Assembly (NCBI GenBank): GCA_045533485.1
Contig: JAZSHX010000030.1
Coordinates: 1 to 58,933, forward strand
Direction: 5' to 3'
Source: Scatosoma sp045533485
GTDB taxonomy: Bacteria > Bacillota > Clostridia > Christensenellales > Borkfalkiaceae
Length of the DNA stretch: 58,933 nucleotides
Position numbers and translations under genes: made by a program. This document shows positions 1-7,359 of the stretch, one piece after another. The notes beneath the pieces are model-generated. The model was not told the DNA's origin, did no database searches, and worked only from the letters and a program-made list of their open reading frames with translations. Position 1 is the first letter of the stretch; every line of letters starts with the position of its first letter.

Positions 1-485
1 CATAAAAACTCACTCGTTCTAAGGAAAGGACGCGTCGTCTTTTCCCAACGCATAACGTTACACCATTGATTTACTTTGAACGGAAGATCACGATACGATT
101 GTATCCACTTAGAACACATTGAACCGATAATCGTTTCCGAAGTCGGACGAATTGCCAAAGGTTCGGCAAGTTCTTCACCACCGCCTACCGTTACAACCGC
201 AACTTCAGGCGCAAAACCTTCCACGTGTTCCGCTTCTTTTGTGAAATAGCTCATAGGAATGAGAAGCGGAAAGTATGCGTTTTCCACACCGCGTTTTTTA
301 AAACGCGCGTTCATTTCATTTTGAATATTTTCCCAAATCGCATACCCGTAGGGACGAATAACCATCGTTCCCTTTACAGGCCCGTAATCGACAAGCTTAG
401 TTTTTAACACTACGTCTGTATACCACTGCGGAAAATTGCCGTCAATATCCGCAATTTGTTCAACAAATTGATTTTCTTTTGCCAT
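1..485 (-). CDS. proS: Prolyl-tRNA synthetase, N-terminal part (runs off the left edge)
   Basis: Class II aminoacyl-tRNA synthetase that charges tRNA-Pro with proline in the cytoplasm. Only about the first 161 residues are in the window. The reading includes PQWYTDVVLKTKLVDYGPVK, RPYGYAIWE, the ProS-typical RPTSETIIGSM and a motif 2-like MRWEKTTRPFLRTSEFL, which opens the ATP/proline site. The start of this compact ProS type fits ATG at 485, with AAGGAG at 495-500, nine bases upstream. The upstream neighbour is the first of three tandem membrane proteins, 79 bases away in the same direction. A 9-bp stem-loop (509-544) lies in that gap. Identification is firm; only the length cannot be judged. 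Confidence 0.95.
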   Translation of the reverse strand, partial: MAKENQFVEQIADIDGNFPQWYTDVVLKTKLVDYGPVKGTMVIRPYGYAIWENIQNEMNARFKKRGVENAYFPLLIPMSYFTKEAEHVEGFAPEVAVVTVGGGEELAEPLAIRPTSETIIGSMCSKWIQSYRDLPFKVNQWCNVMRWEKTTRPFLRTSEFL

Positions 486-508
486 TTTGGCTATCTCCTT
501 TATATAGC

Positions 509-544
509 ACCGCGCAGTCATTTTTCTCAAAACATCTGCGCGGT
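509..544 (-). other. Intergenic stem-loop upstream of proS
   Basis: A perfect 9-bp stem (accgcgcag / ctgcgcggt) with an 18-base loop lies between the membrane-protein gene and proS. On the minus strand it is not followed by a T-run, so it is a poor intrinsic terminator. It could mark an RNA processing or stability point. I see no T-box elements, which need more room than this gap offers. Confidence 0.4.
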
Positions 545-564
545 AGTTGTGTTTTACTATTTAA

Positions 565-2793
565 TTATTTCTTAATCGTGTACTTTTCAAACTTACGCAA
601 CGAGAACACCTTGCTGCAAGCAGGACAACGGTGATACGGCGACGTTTCGCGAACGCTCAACGTTTTACCGCATTGAGGACATCTCACTTGGAATACCTTT
701 TTGGGATTTACGCCTTCTTCCGATTCAAAGATACCTTCTTCCTTTCTTGCTCTGGGCGAAGGAGACGGAGCAGGCTTTTGTGCCATAATCGCAGCCGTCG
801 CCGACGTTGCAGCAACACCGCCTTTCTTGCCTTTTGCGGCACGTTTTTCCGCTTTCTTCACTGCTTTATTCTCCTTCTTTTCCGCTTTTGCTTTTTGGTT
901 TTCTTGTTTGAGTAATTGCTTTGCGATTTTATCGTCTTCTTTCGCTTTCGCCTTTGCCTTTTTGTTTTCGCGTTTCAAATTTTTCTTTGCAGCCTTTTTG
1001 TCTTTCTTTGCTTTCTTTTTCGCCGCCTTTTTATCCTTTTTCGCTTGCTTGCGTTTTTTCTTCGCTTGCTTCTTCGTCAAAGGCTTCGCTTCTTTCTTTT
1101 CTTCGGGTTTATTTTCTTCTTTGTTCTCTTCTTTGCTTTCTGTCTTCTTTTCAGGTTGCGCCGCAGGAGCAACGGCCCCAAGCTGTTGCATAGGATTTAC
1201 CATCGGTACACCGTTAGGCATCGGCATACCGTTTGCCATAGGAACAGGTACGGGCACAGGCACGGGCATCGGCATTACGGGTGGCATACCCATAGGCATT
1301 CCAGCCGCATTCGGCATACCCATGTTCGCGTTCACGGGCGAAACCGCAGAATTTATCATACCAAAATTCGCATTGACAGGAGGCACTGCGTTTGCAGGTT
1401 GTTGCGTTGCCATTGCTTGTTGCGGTGCTGCCGCATATTTCGCCGTTTTCGCTTCTTTAAGTTTTGTTTTTTCCATTTTTCTTGCTTGTTTTTTACTCAT
1501 AGGCATAGAAGATTGTTGCACAGGCATAGGTTGTGCCATAGGCATAGGTTGTTGCGCCGCACAGCACGCCGCTTTCGGGCAACATACCGTTTGCGTAGGC
1601 GCTTGTTGATAAATCACCACAGGTCTTTGTTGCGCGGGCGTCATCATAGCAGGAGGCGCCATATCCGCTTGCATAGGCGGCATATTCATCATTGTATTTT
1701 GTTGTTGTTTCCTGCGCTTTTCTTCGCGTTTTCTTTGCTTCTTGCTCATTTGCGGAGCGCCCCACATCATAGGTTGCTCCATCGCTTTATCCGCTTTTAC
1801 TCTGGTTTTGAAGATACAATGAATAAGGAACGCGCCAAGCGCAATCGCCGCCATATAAATATAGCCCATATCCATTGTTTCCCCAAGAACGCCGGCTACG
1901 CCTGCAAACACAGCCGCAAGCAACGCTGCAATGGGAAATACCTTCATACCCTTACCGTCAATACCCAAACGGTTAAATTCAGTGTCGGCAGTTGCGTGTC
2001 TTACCATCACCACCAACGCCAACAATAACAACGCTTGCATAATCTCGGGCACCCCAAGACTCGACGTACCGTCCAACAAACCGTTCAGCACACTGCCCAA
2101 AACCGATACAGGCGCGAACATATATAAGATAGCGCCGATAGCGGCAATTTGCACAAGATTACGGAAGAAATACACGAACAAGCCGCATTCTCTTTTGAGT
2201 TCTTCTACGACACCGCCAACGCCTTGTACGTTGAAACGGCTAACTTTACCGCTCGTTGCACCGGCAATCAAATGTATAATCAAACCAACCGCAAGCGCTG
2301 CATACGCCATCGTTTGAATGTAAACTGGACCGATTGCCTTGTTGTACAATATGTAAGTAACTATGTGGAAGTTAACAAATCTTGCAAAGGAATGAGCAAA
2401 TCTTTCGCCCATTTGCTCCATCGCGCGCATATTTTTATTGTAGCCGTTGACGTATCTCGAGCTTCGGTTAGAAAGCCAACCAAGCTTAAACAAACAACGG
2501 AAGAAGTTGAAGAACGTTGTCAACAATAAAATGATATACAGCACGCCAACGATAAATTCCGCCAACGACGCGCCACCTTTAAGAAACCCTATGGCGTTAG
2601 AAACGTACACGCCAAACCCCAGCGTTACCGTATCCATAATCGGCGTGCTATGTGCCAAAATAGGCAGGAACGTAAACACCAAAAGCGCCAGCGCGCCCAA
2701 GGTGTATAACACACCTACAAATCTTGCTTTCGCGTGTACTTTTTTAACTCTTTTTCTTGCTGCAACCGCACTTGCTGATTCGTATGCTTTCAT
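565..2793 (-). CDS. Multi-pass membrane protein with long low-complexity tail and C-terminal zinc ribbon
   Basis: I do not recognise the family. The protein is about 742 residues and is paralogous to the next two genes. Residues ~25-340 hold about eight hydrophobic segments with three family motifs: a RYVNGYNKNM stretch, FFRNLVQIAA, and an acidic/aromatic TEFNR loop before the last segments. From ~345 the protein becomes cytosolic in character: K/Q/R-rich, then Met/Pro/Gln-rich with a VPVPVPVP run, then strongly Lys/Ala/Glu-rich. The last ~45 residues form a zinc ribbon (CPQCG ... CPAC). The start is ATG 2793, because AGAAGGAG ends seven bases before it; a longer reading starts inside the untranslated leader. 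Role unknown; the tail could bind nucleic acid or protein. Confidence 0.8.
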   Translation of the reverse strand: MKAYESASAVAARKRVKKVHAKARFVGVLYTLGALALLVFTFLPILAHSTPIMDTVTLGFGVYVSNAIGFLKGGASLAEFIVGVLYIILLLTTFFNFFRCLFKLGWLSNRSSRYVNGYNKNMRAMEQMGERFAHSFARFVNFHIVTYILYNKAIGPVYIQTMAYAALAVGLIIHLIAGATSGKVSRFNVQGVGGVVEELKRECGLFVYFFRNLVQIAAIGAILYMFAPVSVLGSVLNGLLDGTSSLGVPEIMQALLLLALVVMVRHATADTEFNRLGIDGKGMKVFPIAALLAAVFAGVAGVLGETMDMGYIYMAAIALGAFLIHCIFKTRVKADKAMEQPMMWGAPQMSKKQRKREEKRRKQQQNTMMNMPPMQADMAPPAMMTPAQQRPVVIYQQAPTQTVCCPKAACCAAQQPMPMAQPMPVQQSSMPMSKKQARKMEKTKLKEAKTAKYAAAPQQAMATQQPANAVPPVNANFGMINSAVSPVNANMGMPNAAGMPMGMPPVMPMPVPVPVPVPMANGMPMPNGVPMVNPMQQLGAVAPAAQPEKKTESKEENKEENKPEEKKEAKPLTKKQAKKKRKQAKKDKKAAKKKAKKDKKAAKKNLKRENKKAKAKAKEDDKIAKQLLKQENQKAKAEKKENKAVKKAEKRAAKGKKGGVAATSATAAIMAQKPAPSPSPRARKEEGIFESEEGVNPKKVFQVRCPQCGKTLSVRETSPYHRCPACSKVFSLRKFEKYTIKK

Positions 2794-2943
2794 TGCAAAC
2801 TCCTTCTCTTTCACTTAACGGCCTACACCGTTATAGCACATCGGGCAAACCGCCCGTTTTTGCGGCAATTTTCACCACCGCTTCTATATGCAAATACCGC
2901 GCATGTATAAATGCGAAGTCTTGCGTATCATCCTTATATATTG

Positions 2944-4059
2944 TTAATCGTCTTGACTTTCTTCAATGAGCGTTTTCGTGTCCACTTCTTCGTCCTTGCC
3001 GTTTGCAGGCACGCGAAGAATCCAGTTCAATAAGCACGCAATTCCCGTCACCGCCGCCGCTAATACGTGGTCTTGATTTAACGTTTGTACCGCCGTAGCG
3101 TCAGCCGCAGGCCAGTTAAGCATTGCAAGCAACGCCGCGAACGTTACGATGGCAAAAGCCGTAAATCTTTGTATGCCAAACGCACACATACCTTCGCGGT
3201 TATATTCCTTTGCCGAGCATGCGTACACAATCATCAAAGCAAGGCCTACCCACGCAACAAGCTCTACTGCTGCAGGCAACAAGCTCATCCAGTCGAACGA
3301 AGACACGCTTGCCGCACCGAACGGTATACCGAGCACCGACGTCGCCGCGGTGTACAGTCTGTTTTGCCCCATAAGCAAATATGCCGTCCACGCTGCCGCG
3401 CCGATTTGTAAAACGTTGCGGATAAGGTGCATACCCAAACCGTTAGGACGGTCTTCTTCTTGGATACGCTTACCCATTGTAAACAGCGTTACGTTTCCGC
3501 CGATAATACCGCCGACGAAATGCACGCCGATCCCAGCACCCAACACAGCATAGCCGTACATATTGACGTTAGCCGCCGTCCCGTTAGATGCCAAAACAAC
3601 CAAGAACAAACAAAGCACGGTCGTAATCAAGGACAGCGAATAACATTTCGCCATCGCGTCCATTGCATACATATTACGGTTAAACCCGTTTACATAGCTT
3701 GCACGACGCTTGAAAAGCCAGTTGACTTTCGATAAACAATACAACAAACTAACGGCGATAATAAGCAGCGTCAACGCATAAACCGCGATTACGGCACAAT
3801 CCAAAACCGCTTGCACCGTCCACGCTCTCTTACCGCTGACGATTTCCCAGACAGGTAAATAAAACGTCAAAACGGGCAATACAATACCGCCCGAATTGTT
3901 CGTATGTAAACAAGTACCTGTAACGCCCAAAATGCACGCCGCGCAAAGCAACAGCATAGCCGTCCCCAGCGTATACACGATACCTGCGGCCTTTGCCCTG
4001 TTTTGCACTTGTCTTACACGGCGCTTTAATAATTTTGCTTGGGAATACGTACTGCCCAT
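2944..4059 (-). CDS. Multi-pass membrane protein, second tandem paralogue
   Basis: About 371 residues, homologous to both neighbours. It has a basic N-terminus (KLLKRRVRQVQNRAKAAG), a first hydrophobic segment at ~25-45, the family motif YVNGFNRNMYAMDAM, the motif IRNVLQIGAA, and an EYNREG loop before the last two segments. It lacks the long tail and zinc ribbon of the first copy and ends in a short acidic tail. The start is ATG 4059, since AAGGAG sits ten bases upstream; a TTG seven codons earlier would place the ribosome binding site inside the gene. It lies 49 bases after the third paralogue and probably shares its promoter. Function unknown. Confidence 0.8.
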   Translation of the reverse strand: MGSTYSQAKLLKRRVRQVQNRAKAAGIVYTLGTAMLLLCAACILGVTGTCLHTNNSGGIVLPVLTFYLPVWEIVSGKRAWTVQAVLDCAVIAVYALTLLIIAVSLLYCLSKVNWLFKRRASYVNGFNRNMYAMDAMAKCYSLSLITTVLCLFLVVLASNGTAANVNMYGYAVLGAGIGVHFVGGIIGGNVTLFTMGKRIQEEDRPNGLGMHLIRNVLQIGAAAWTAYLLMGQNRLYTAATSVLGIPFGAASVSSFDWMSLLPAAVELVAWVGLALMIVYACSAKEYNREGMCAFGIQRFTAFAIVTFAALLAMLNWPAADATAVQTLNQDHVLAAAVTGIACLLNWILRVPANGKDEEVDTKTLIEESQDD

Positions 4060-4108
4060 AGTTTCTTTGCTCCTTTTCAAATACTGTAAGCTTTACCGCT
4101 ATTTATCC

Positions 4109-5308
4109 TTATTCTTCGTCTTCGTCGTCAAGCGCTGTGGGAGCTTGGGGATAACGATACGCTTCTTGAAGGAATGCTTGCGGATCGATTTCTTCCGTAG
4201 ATTTCTTCTTTTTCGCTTTTTGTGCTTTCTTCGCTCTCTTCTCTGCTTTCTTTTGTTGGATTTTCTTCTTGTCTTTTACCTTTCTGGGCATCCAGCACAA
4301 CAAGATTTCCGCAGCGAGAGCCGCAACTGCGATATCACCAATCAAAGCAGTTTCCACGCTTACCGCCGCGCCCATAACCATGTCGGCAACCAATACAGCG
4401 CCGCCCAAGCAAGCCGCTGCAAGAAGTGCAAGCACAAAGAAGCCCTTACGTCCAGCCGCTTTACGACCGTCAATGTCGAATTCCACGTCGGATACAGCAT
4501 ACTTTACCATACCCATCCAGAAGATGAAACCAGCGATAAACAAACTGGGAACGACGAATTGCATCATATCTGCAAGGTATGCGTTAAAGTTGTTTGCGAT
4601 ATCCAAAATAGATTTGGAAAGCGTGCCTGCCTTAAAGAACGCCCAAGCCATTGCGCCGCAAGCTGCAATTTGTACAAGGTTACGGAACAAACCGCCAAAT
4701 TTACGATAGGAGCGTTTTTGTTCAAGGAAACCGTCTTCCATATCGAAGAGCCCCACTTTCATGGTTGCGATGCCGCAAAGCAAATGCACTGCCACACCAA
4801 CGCCCACGGTAACGTATGCCAAAACGCTGAACGTTACGCTTTGCGCGATGCAAGCAATAGCAAAATGCGTGCTTACGATACAAGCAAACACACGCGTGAA
4901 AATTCTGGACAAATCGTCCATTGCGTACATAGGACGGTTGAAGCCGTACGTTCTGCTTGCTTTCTTTTTGCGCAACCAACGAATTTTGCCAAACGTTTTC
5001 AATGCGCTAAGTACAATCGTTACAAGCATCAACGAATACAAACCCGCGATAAGCAAAGCAATTTCTTTACCCTTAGGGCCGCTGCTCAACTGCGTGAATA
5101 CGCCAAAGAAGCCCATAACGCCCATATCGTGCGTAGAAAGGCCATCGTTCACTTGCATCAAGGGCAAGCAAGCAAGCGCCGTTAAAGCAAGCGTTGCAAG
5201 CAAATATAAAAAGCCGATACGCTTTGCGCGTTTTTGCCCTTTTCTAATGCGTTGTTTCGCTGCCGTGTAACGTTTTGCCGTTGCACTCGTTCTAGATTGA
5301 TAAACCAT
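4109..5308 (-). CDS. Multi-pass membrane protein, promoter-proximal tandem paralogue
   Basis: About 399 residues, first gene of the three-gene cluster. Visible are a basic N-terminus, roughly eight hydrophobic segments, the family motif YGFNRPMYAMDDL, LFRNLVQIAACGAM, and VEFDIDGRKAAG before the last segments. The C-terminal ~60 residues are Lys/Ala-rich and then acidic. The start is ATG 5308: GGGAGG lies six bases upstream, and the alternative start seven codons earlier has no site. A near-perfect promoter sits at 5359-5387. Three diverged copies in tandem suggest subunits of one membrane assembly, but that is inference. I cannot name the family. Confidence 0.8.
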   Translation of the reverse strand: MVYQSRTSATAKRYTAAKQRIRKGQKRAKRIGFLYLLATLALTALACLPLMQVNDGLSTHDMGVMGFFGVFTQLSSGPKGKEIALLIAGLYSLMLVTIVLSALKTFGKIRWLRKKKASRTYGFNRPMYAMDDLSRIFTRVFACIVSTHFAIACIAQSVTFSVLAYVTVGVGVAVHLLCGIATMKVGLFDMEDGFLEQKRSYRKFGGLFRNLVQIAACGAMAWAFFKAGTLSKSILDIANNFNAYLADMMQFVVPSLFIAGFIFWMGMVKYAVSDVEFDIDGRKAAGRKGFFVLALLAAACLGGAVLVADMVMGAAVSVETALIGDIAVAALAAEILLCWMPRKVKDKKKIQQKKAEKRAKKAQKAKKKKSTEEIDPQAFLQEAYRYPQAPTALDDEDEE

Positions 5309-5358
5309 AATTTCCTCCCAACTGGGCATTTTACGCCCAATTCTATTTTATCATATCT

Positions 5359-5387
5359 ATTATATAACTTTTTTTTGTAATTGTCAA
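5359..5387 (-). promoter_or_regulatory. Promoter for the three-gene membrane-protein cluster
   Basis: On the minus strand: TTGACA (5382-5387), a 17-base A-rich spacer, and TATAAT (5359-5364), about 50 bases before the start codon at 5308. Both boxes match the vegetative consensus exactly. Confidence 0.85.
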
Positions 5388-5401
5388 TATCCTAAGCGAT
5401 A

Positions 5402-5442
5402 TAAAAACAAAAAAACGAAAAAAAATTGCCGTTTTTTTTCGT
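5402..5442 (-). terminator. Intrinsic terminator after ppa
   Basis: An inverted repeat of acgaaaaaaaa (5415-5425) and ttttttttcgt (5432-5442) around a 6-base loop. On the minus strand it is followed by a long T-rich run, directly downstream of the pyrophosphatase stop. Confidence 0.65.
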
Positions 5443-5452
5443 CTTTTTTCTC

Positions 5453-5983
5453 TTATTTTTCAAATTGTTTTTGATAGCGAGCCAAACACTTGTCGATGAT
5501 GTCCATCGCTTCGTCCCTATGGCATATTTCCTTGACCGTCGTTTGCTTGTGCTCCAAGCTTTTGTACACTTCGAAAAAGTGCATCATTTCATCGAAAACG
5601 TGTTTGGGCAATTCTTGAATATCGTAATATCCGTTATAGGTAGGATCTCCAAACGGAATGGCGATAATCTTTTCATCCAAAGAACCGCCGTCCACCATCT
5701 TGATTACGCCGATGGGATAGCAGGAAACCAGCGTAGACGGCAAAATCGCTTCTCCGCACAGCACCAACACGTCCAGCGGATCGCCGTCATCCGCAAACGT
5801 ACGCGGAATAAACCCATAGTTCGCAGGATACACGGTCGACGTATACAGCACTCTGTCCAACCGCAACAGCCCCGTTTCTTTATCTAATTCGTATTTCGTT
5901 TTGCTCCCCTTGGAAATTTCGATAAACGCTTCAAATTTCTTTCGCGTAATGCGTTCCGCGGAAATATCATGCCAAATATTCAT
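5453..5983 (-). CDS. ppa: Inorganic pyrophosphatase, family I
   Basis: Soluble cytoplasmic enzyme that hydrolyses pyrophosphate to phosphate and so drives nucleic acid and aminoacyl-tRNA synthesis. The 176-residue length is normal for the family. Visible landmarks are KGSKTKYELDKETG near the N-terminus, VYPANYGFIPRT, and the metal-binding DDGDPLDVLVL signature (D-G-D-P-x-D), followed by GVIKMVDGG and a DEKIIAI strand. ATG 5983 is chosen because AAGGAG lies six bases upstream; a reading six codons longer has no site. It has its own promoter (6005-6033) and terminator, so it is probably transcribed alone. Confidence 0.95.
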   Translation of the reverse strand: MNIWHDISAERITRKKFEAFIEISKGSKTKYELDKETGLLRLDRVLYTSTVYPANYGFIPRTFADDGDPLDVLVLCGEAILPSTLVSCYPIGVIKMVDGGSLDEKIIAIPFGDPTYNGYYDIQELPKHVFDEMMHFFEVYKSLEHKQTTVKEICHRDEAMDIIDKCLARYQKQFEK

Positions 5984-6004
5984 AACGTACTCCTTATGCA
6001 AGAT

Positions 6005-6033
6005 ATTATATACGCTTTTTTTGCTTTTTGCAA
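6005..6033 (-). promoter_or_regulatory. Promoter of ppa
   Basis: Minus strand: TTGCAA (6028-6033), 17-base spacer, TATAAT (6005-6010), about 22 bases before the start codon, with the ribosome binding site just after it. Confidence 0.75.
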
Positions 6034-6077
6034 GCTTTTCAAAGGTTAAAATACAATTTTTTTCTATCGCCGTGAAA

Positions 6078-6689
6078 TTATTTCTTCCCGTAAATCAGCG
6101 TTTCGGGGTGCGAGAAAACAAACGTAATATTTTTGTTAGGATTAATAAGCAAATTCAACACACCGGGCTCGTCCGTTCCCAACCGCGTTTGCATTACAAG
6201 CTTTCGATAGGGCTGAAAACCGCACTTTTCTTGCACTCTTTTCGATTGTGCATTAAAATCGTAATATCCGCAAAGCAAAAAATCCAGCTGTAAATCGTTG
6301 AACAAATACGCAATCACCGCGCGCACGGCTTCCGGCATAAGCCCTTTGCCCCAGTACGCTTTTGACAGCACGTACCCGATTTCCCTGCCTTGATAGCCGT
6401 CAAATTCCGTCAAGCGCTCTTCCATACCGTATTTCTCCACGCCCAGCGAACCGATCACTTTGTTGTTTTCTTTAAGTACGATAGCAAACGTCTTGTCTTC
6501 TTCGATAAAACCGTTCAAAATCTCCTGCGATTTTTCTATGCTTTCGTGGTGTTTCCAGCCAGCCATTTCCCCTACGCCGTCTACGCGCGCATAGTCGTAA
6601 AAATCCTGCAAATCCGTTTGTTGAAAGGGGCGCAACAGCAATCTTTGCGTTTCAATGGTTACCCCGTTAAGCTTAAACAATGCGTTCAT
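6078..6689 (-). CDS. GNAT-family N-acetyltransferase (RimJ/RimL type)
   Basis: About 203 residues. Transfers an acetyl group from acetyl-CoA to an amine; the substrate cannot be read from the sequence. The N-terminal TQRLLLRPFQQTDLQDF is typical of RimJ/RimL-like GNATs. The acetyl-CoA-binding motif A is visible as EIGYVLSKAYWGKGLMPEAV, followed by NDLQLDFLLCGYYDFNAQS and EKCGFQPYRK (motif B). The start is either ATG 6689, with GGAG about 12 bases upstream, or TTG 6710; the ATG gives the more usual N-terminus. A strong promoter lies at 6727-6755. No neighbour hints at the substrate. Confidence 0.85.
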   Translation of the reverse strand: MNALFKLNGVTIETQRLLLRPFQQTDLQDFYDYARVDGVGEMAGWKHHESIEKSQEILNGFIEEDKTFAIVLKENNKVIGSLGVEKYGMEERLTEFDGYQGREIGYVLSKAYWGKGLMPEAVRAVIAYLFNDLQLDFLLCGYYDFNAQSKRVQEKCGFQPYRKLVMQTRLGTDEPGVLNLLINPNKNITFVFSHPETLIYGKK

Positions 6690-6726
6690 TTTTTTGAGTT
6701 TCTCCGTCAAATGCTTATTTTATATG

Positions 6727-6755
6727 ATTATATCACAAGACCGCAATTTTTTCAA
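6727..6755 (-). promoter_or_regulatory. Promoter of the acetyltransferase gene
   Basis: Minus strand: TTGAAA (6750-6755), 17-base spacer ending in TGTGA, TATAAT (6727-6732). The TG one base before the -10 gives an extended -10. Confidence 0.75.
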
Positions 6756-6883
6756 GACTTTTTCGATATAAAGTTGCATGCTTTTTTTTCGCAATCCCAC
6801 ACTTTCAAGCAACTTATCTTCTGTTCCAAAGAAAATGCAAGCATTTTCCGTGCGGCAAGAGTTCAACGTTCGTGCGCCATAAC

Positions 6884-6910
6884 AAAAACCCCAAGGAGAC
6901 CTTGGGGTTT
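6884..6910 (-). terminator. Duplicate copy of the tRNA-Ser terminator
   Basis: Same 11-bp stem as the terminator at 7004-7030 (aaaccccaagg / ccttggggttt), with a loop of aga in place of aaa. On the minus strand it is followed by T5. It belongs to the left copy of the 120-bp duplication. Confidence 0.75.
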
Positions 6911-6914
6911 ATGG

Positions 6915-6933
6915 CGCAGAAGACGAGATTTGA
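6915..6933 (-). pseudogene. tRNA-Ser 3'-end remnant
   Basis: Eighteen bases identical to the tRNA-Ser 3' end (part of the T loop, 3' T stem, acceptor strand) plus the G discriminator base. Nothing of the rest of a tRNA follows, so it cannot make a tRNA. Confidence 0.8.
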
Positions 6934-7003
6934 GGCTTGGCTTCGCCAAAGAAAATGCAAGCATTTTCCGTGCGGCACGAGTTCAACTTTCGTGCGCCAT
7001 AAC

Positions 7004-7030
7004 AAAAACCCCAAGGAAACCTTGGGGTTT
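7004..7030 (-). terminator. Intrinsic terminator of tRNA-Ser
   Basis: Perfect 11-bp stem, aaaccccaagg (7006-7016) and ccttggggttt (7020-7030), with loop aaa. On the minus strand it is followed by T5, four bases after the tRNA end. Confidence 0.9.
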
Positions 7031-7034
7031 ATGG

Positions 7035-7122
7035 CGCAGAAGACGAGATTTGAACTCGTGCCACCATTACTGATGCTACTCCCTTAGCAGGGGAGCCCCT
7101 TGAGCCTCTTGGGTACTTCTGC
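7035..7122 (-). tRNA. tRNA-Ser, anticodon GCU
   Basis: 88 bases including discriminator. Acceptor strands GCAGAAG and CTTCTGC pair fully. The anticodon arm is CTCCC-CTGCTAA-GGGAG, giving anticodon GCU (codons AGC/AGU). A long variable arm follows, as expected for tRNA-Ser, then the T arm ACGAG-TTCAAAT-CTCGT. The discriminator is G, as is usual for serine. The CCA end is not encoded and must be added by the nucleotidyltransferase. Its promoter is at 7160-7188 and its terminator at 7004-7030. Confidence 0.95.
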
Positions 7123-7159
7123 ATGGCTCAACGATAACAACTTTGATAAAAGCTATATA

Positions 7160-7188
7160 ACTATACCACATTTTTCACGGCTTGTCAA
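7160..7188 (-). promoter_or_regulatory. Promoter of tRNA-Ser
   Basis: Minus strand: TTGACA (7183-7188), 17-base spacer ending in TGTGG, TATAGT (7160-7165), about 38 bases before the tRNA 5' end. Confidence 0.8.
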
Positions 7189-7291
7189 AGATTTTTGGCG
7201 TAAAAACATAAAAATTATTTCCCTTTTTTGTTTTTCTGTGCTCTCTTTGCAAAAAATTGCAATTATTCCCCCGTTTTATTTTCTCAAATAC

Positions 7292-7320
7292 TTGACCAAA
7301 ACGCAAAAATGTTCTATAAT
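7292..7320 (+). promoter_or_regulatory. Promoter of nagB
   Basis: TTGACC (7292-7297), 17-base spacer, TATAAT (7315-7320), 39 bases before the ATG. It is divergent from the tRNA-Ser promoter. Confidence 0.85.
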
Positions 7321-7359
7321 ATAGCCAACAAATAAAAATATCTTTATCGAGGTTTGTAT

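Larger units (their letters stand above)
6826..7053. repeat. 120-bp tandem direct duplication including a tRNA-Ser 3' end
   Basis: Two copies, 6826-6933 and 6946-7053, are exactly 120 bases apart and differ at only three of 108 positions. Each holds a perfect hairpin (gaaaatgc aa gcattttc), an inverted piece resembling a tRNA T arm, a terminator hairpin, and the last 18 bases of tRNA-Ser. The right copy ends inside the intact tRNA gene; the left copy breaks off after 18 bases of it. Together with the surrounding 6690-6825 this fills the 345-base gap between the acetyltransferase and tRNA-Ser. I see no protein gene there. Confidence 0.9.

Noticed and set aside
494..530. Promoter-like TTGAGA ... 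TATATA before proS
   Set aside because: The -10 touches the ribosome binding site, leaving no room for a leader.
2831..2845. TGTGCTATAAC as a promoter for the first membrane gene
   Set aside because: No -35 at any suitable distance; the gene is more simply read from the promoter at 5359-5387.
6915..6933. A second tRNA-Ser gene
   Set aside because: Only the last 18 bases and the discriminator are present; no acceptor partner, D arm or anticodon arm.
7100..7324. Small plus-strand frame beside tRNA-Ser
   Set aside because: It overlaps the tRNA gene and two promoters, and has no ribosome site.
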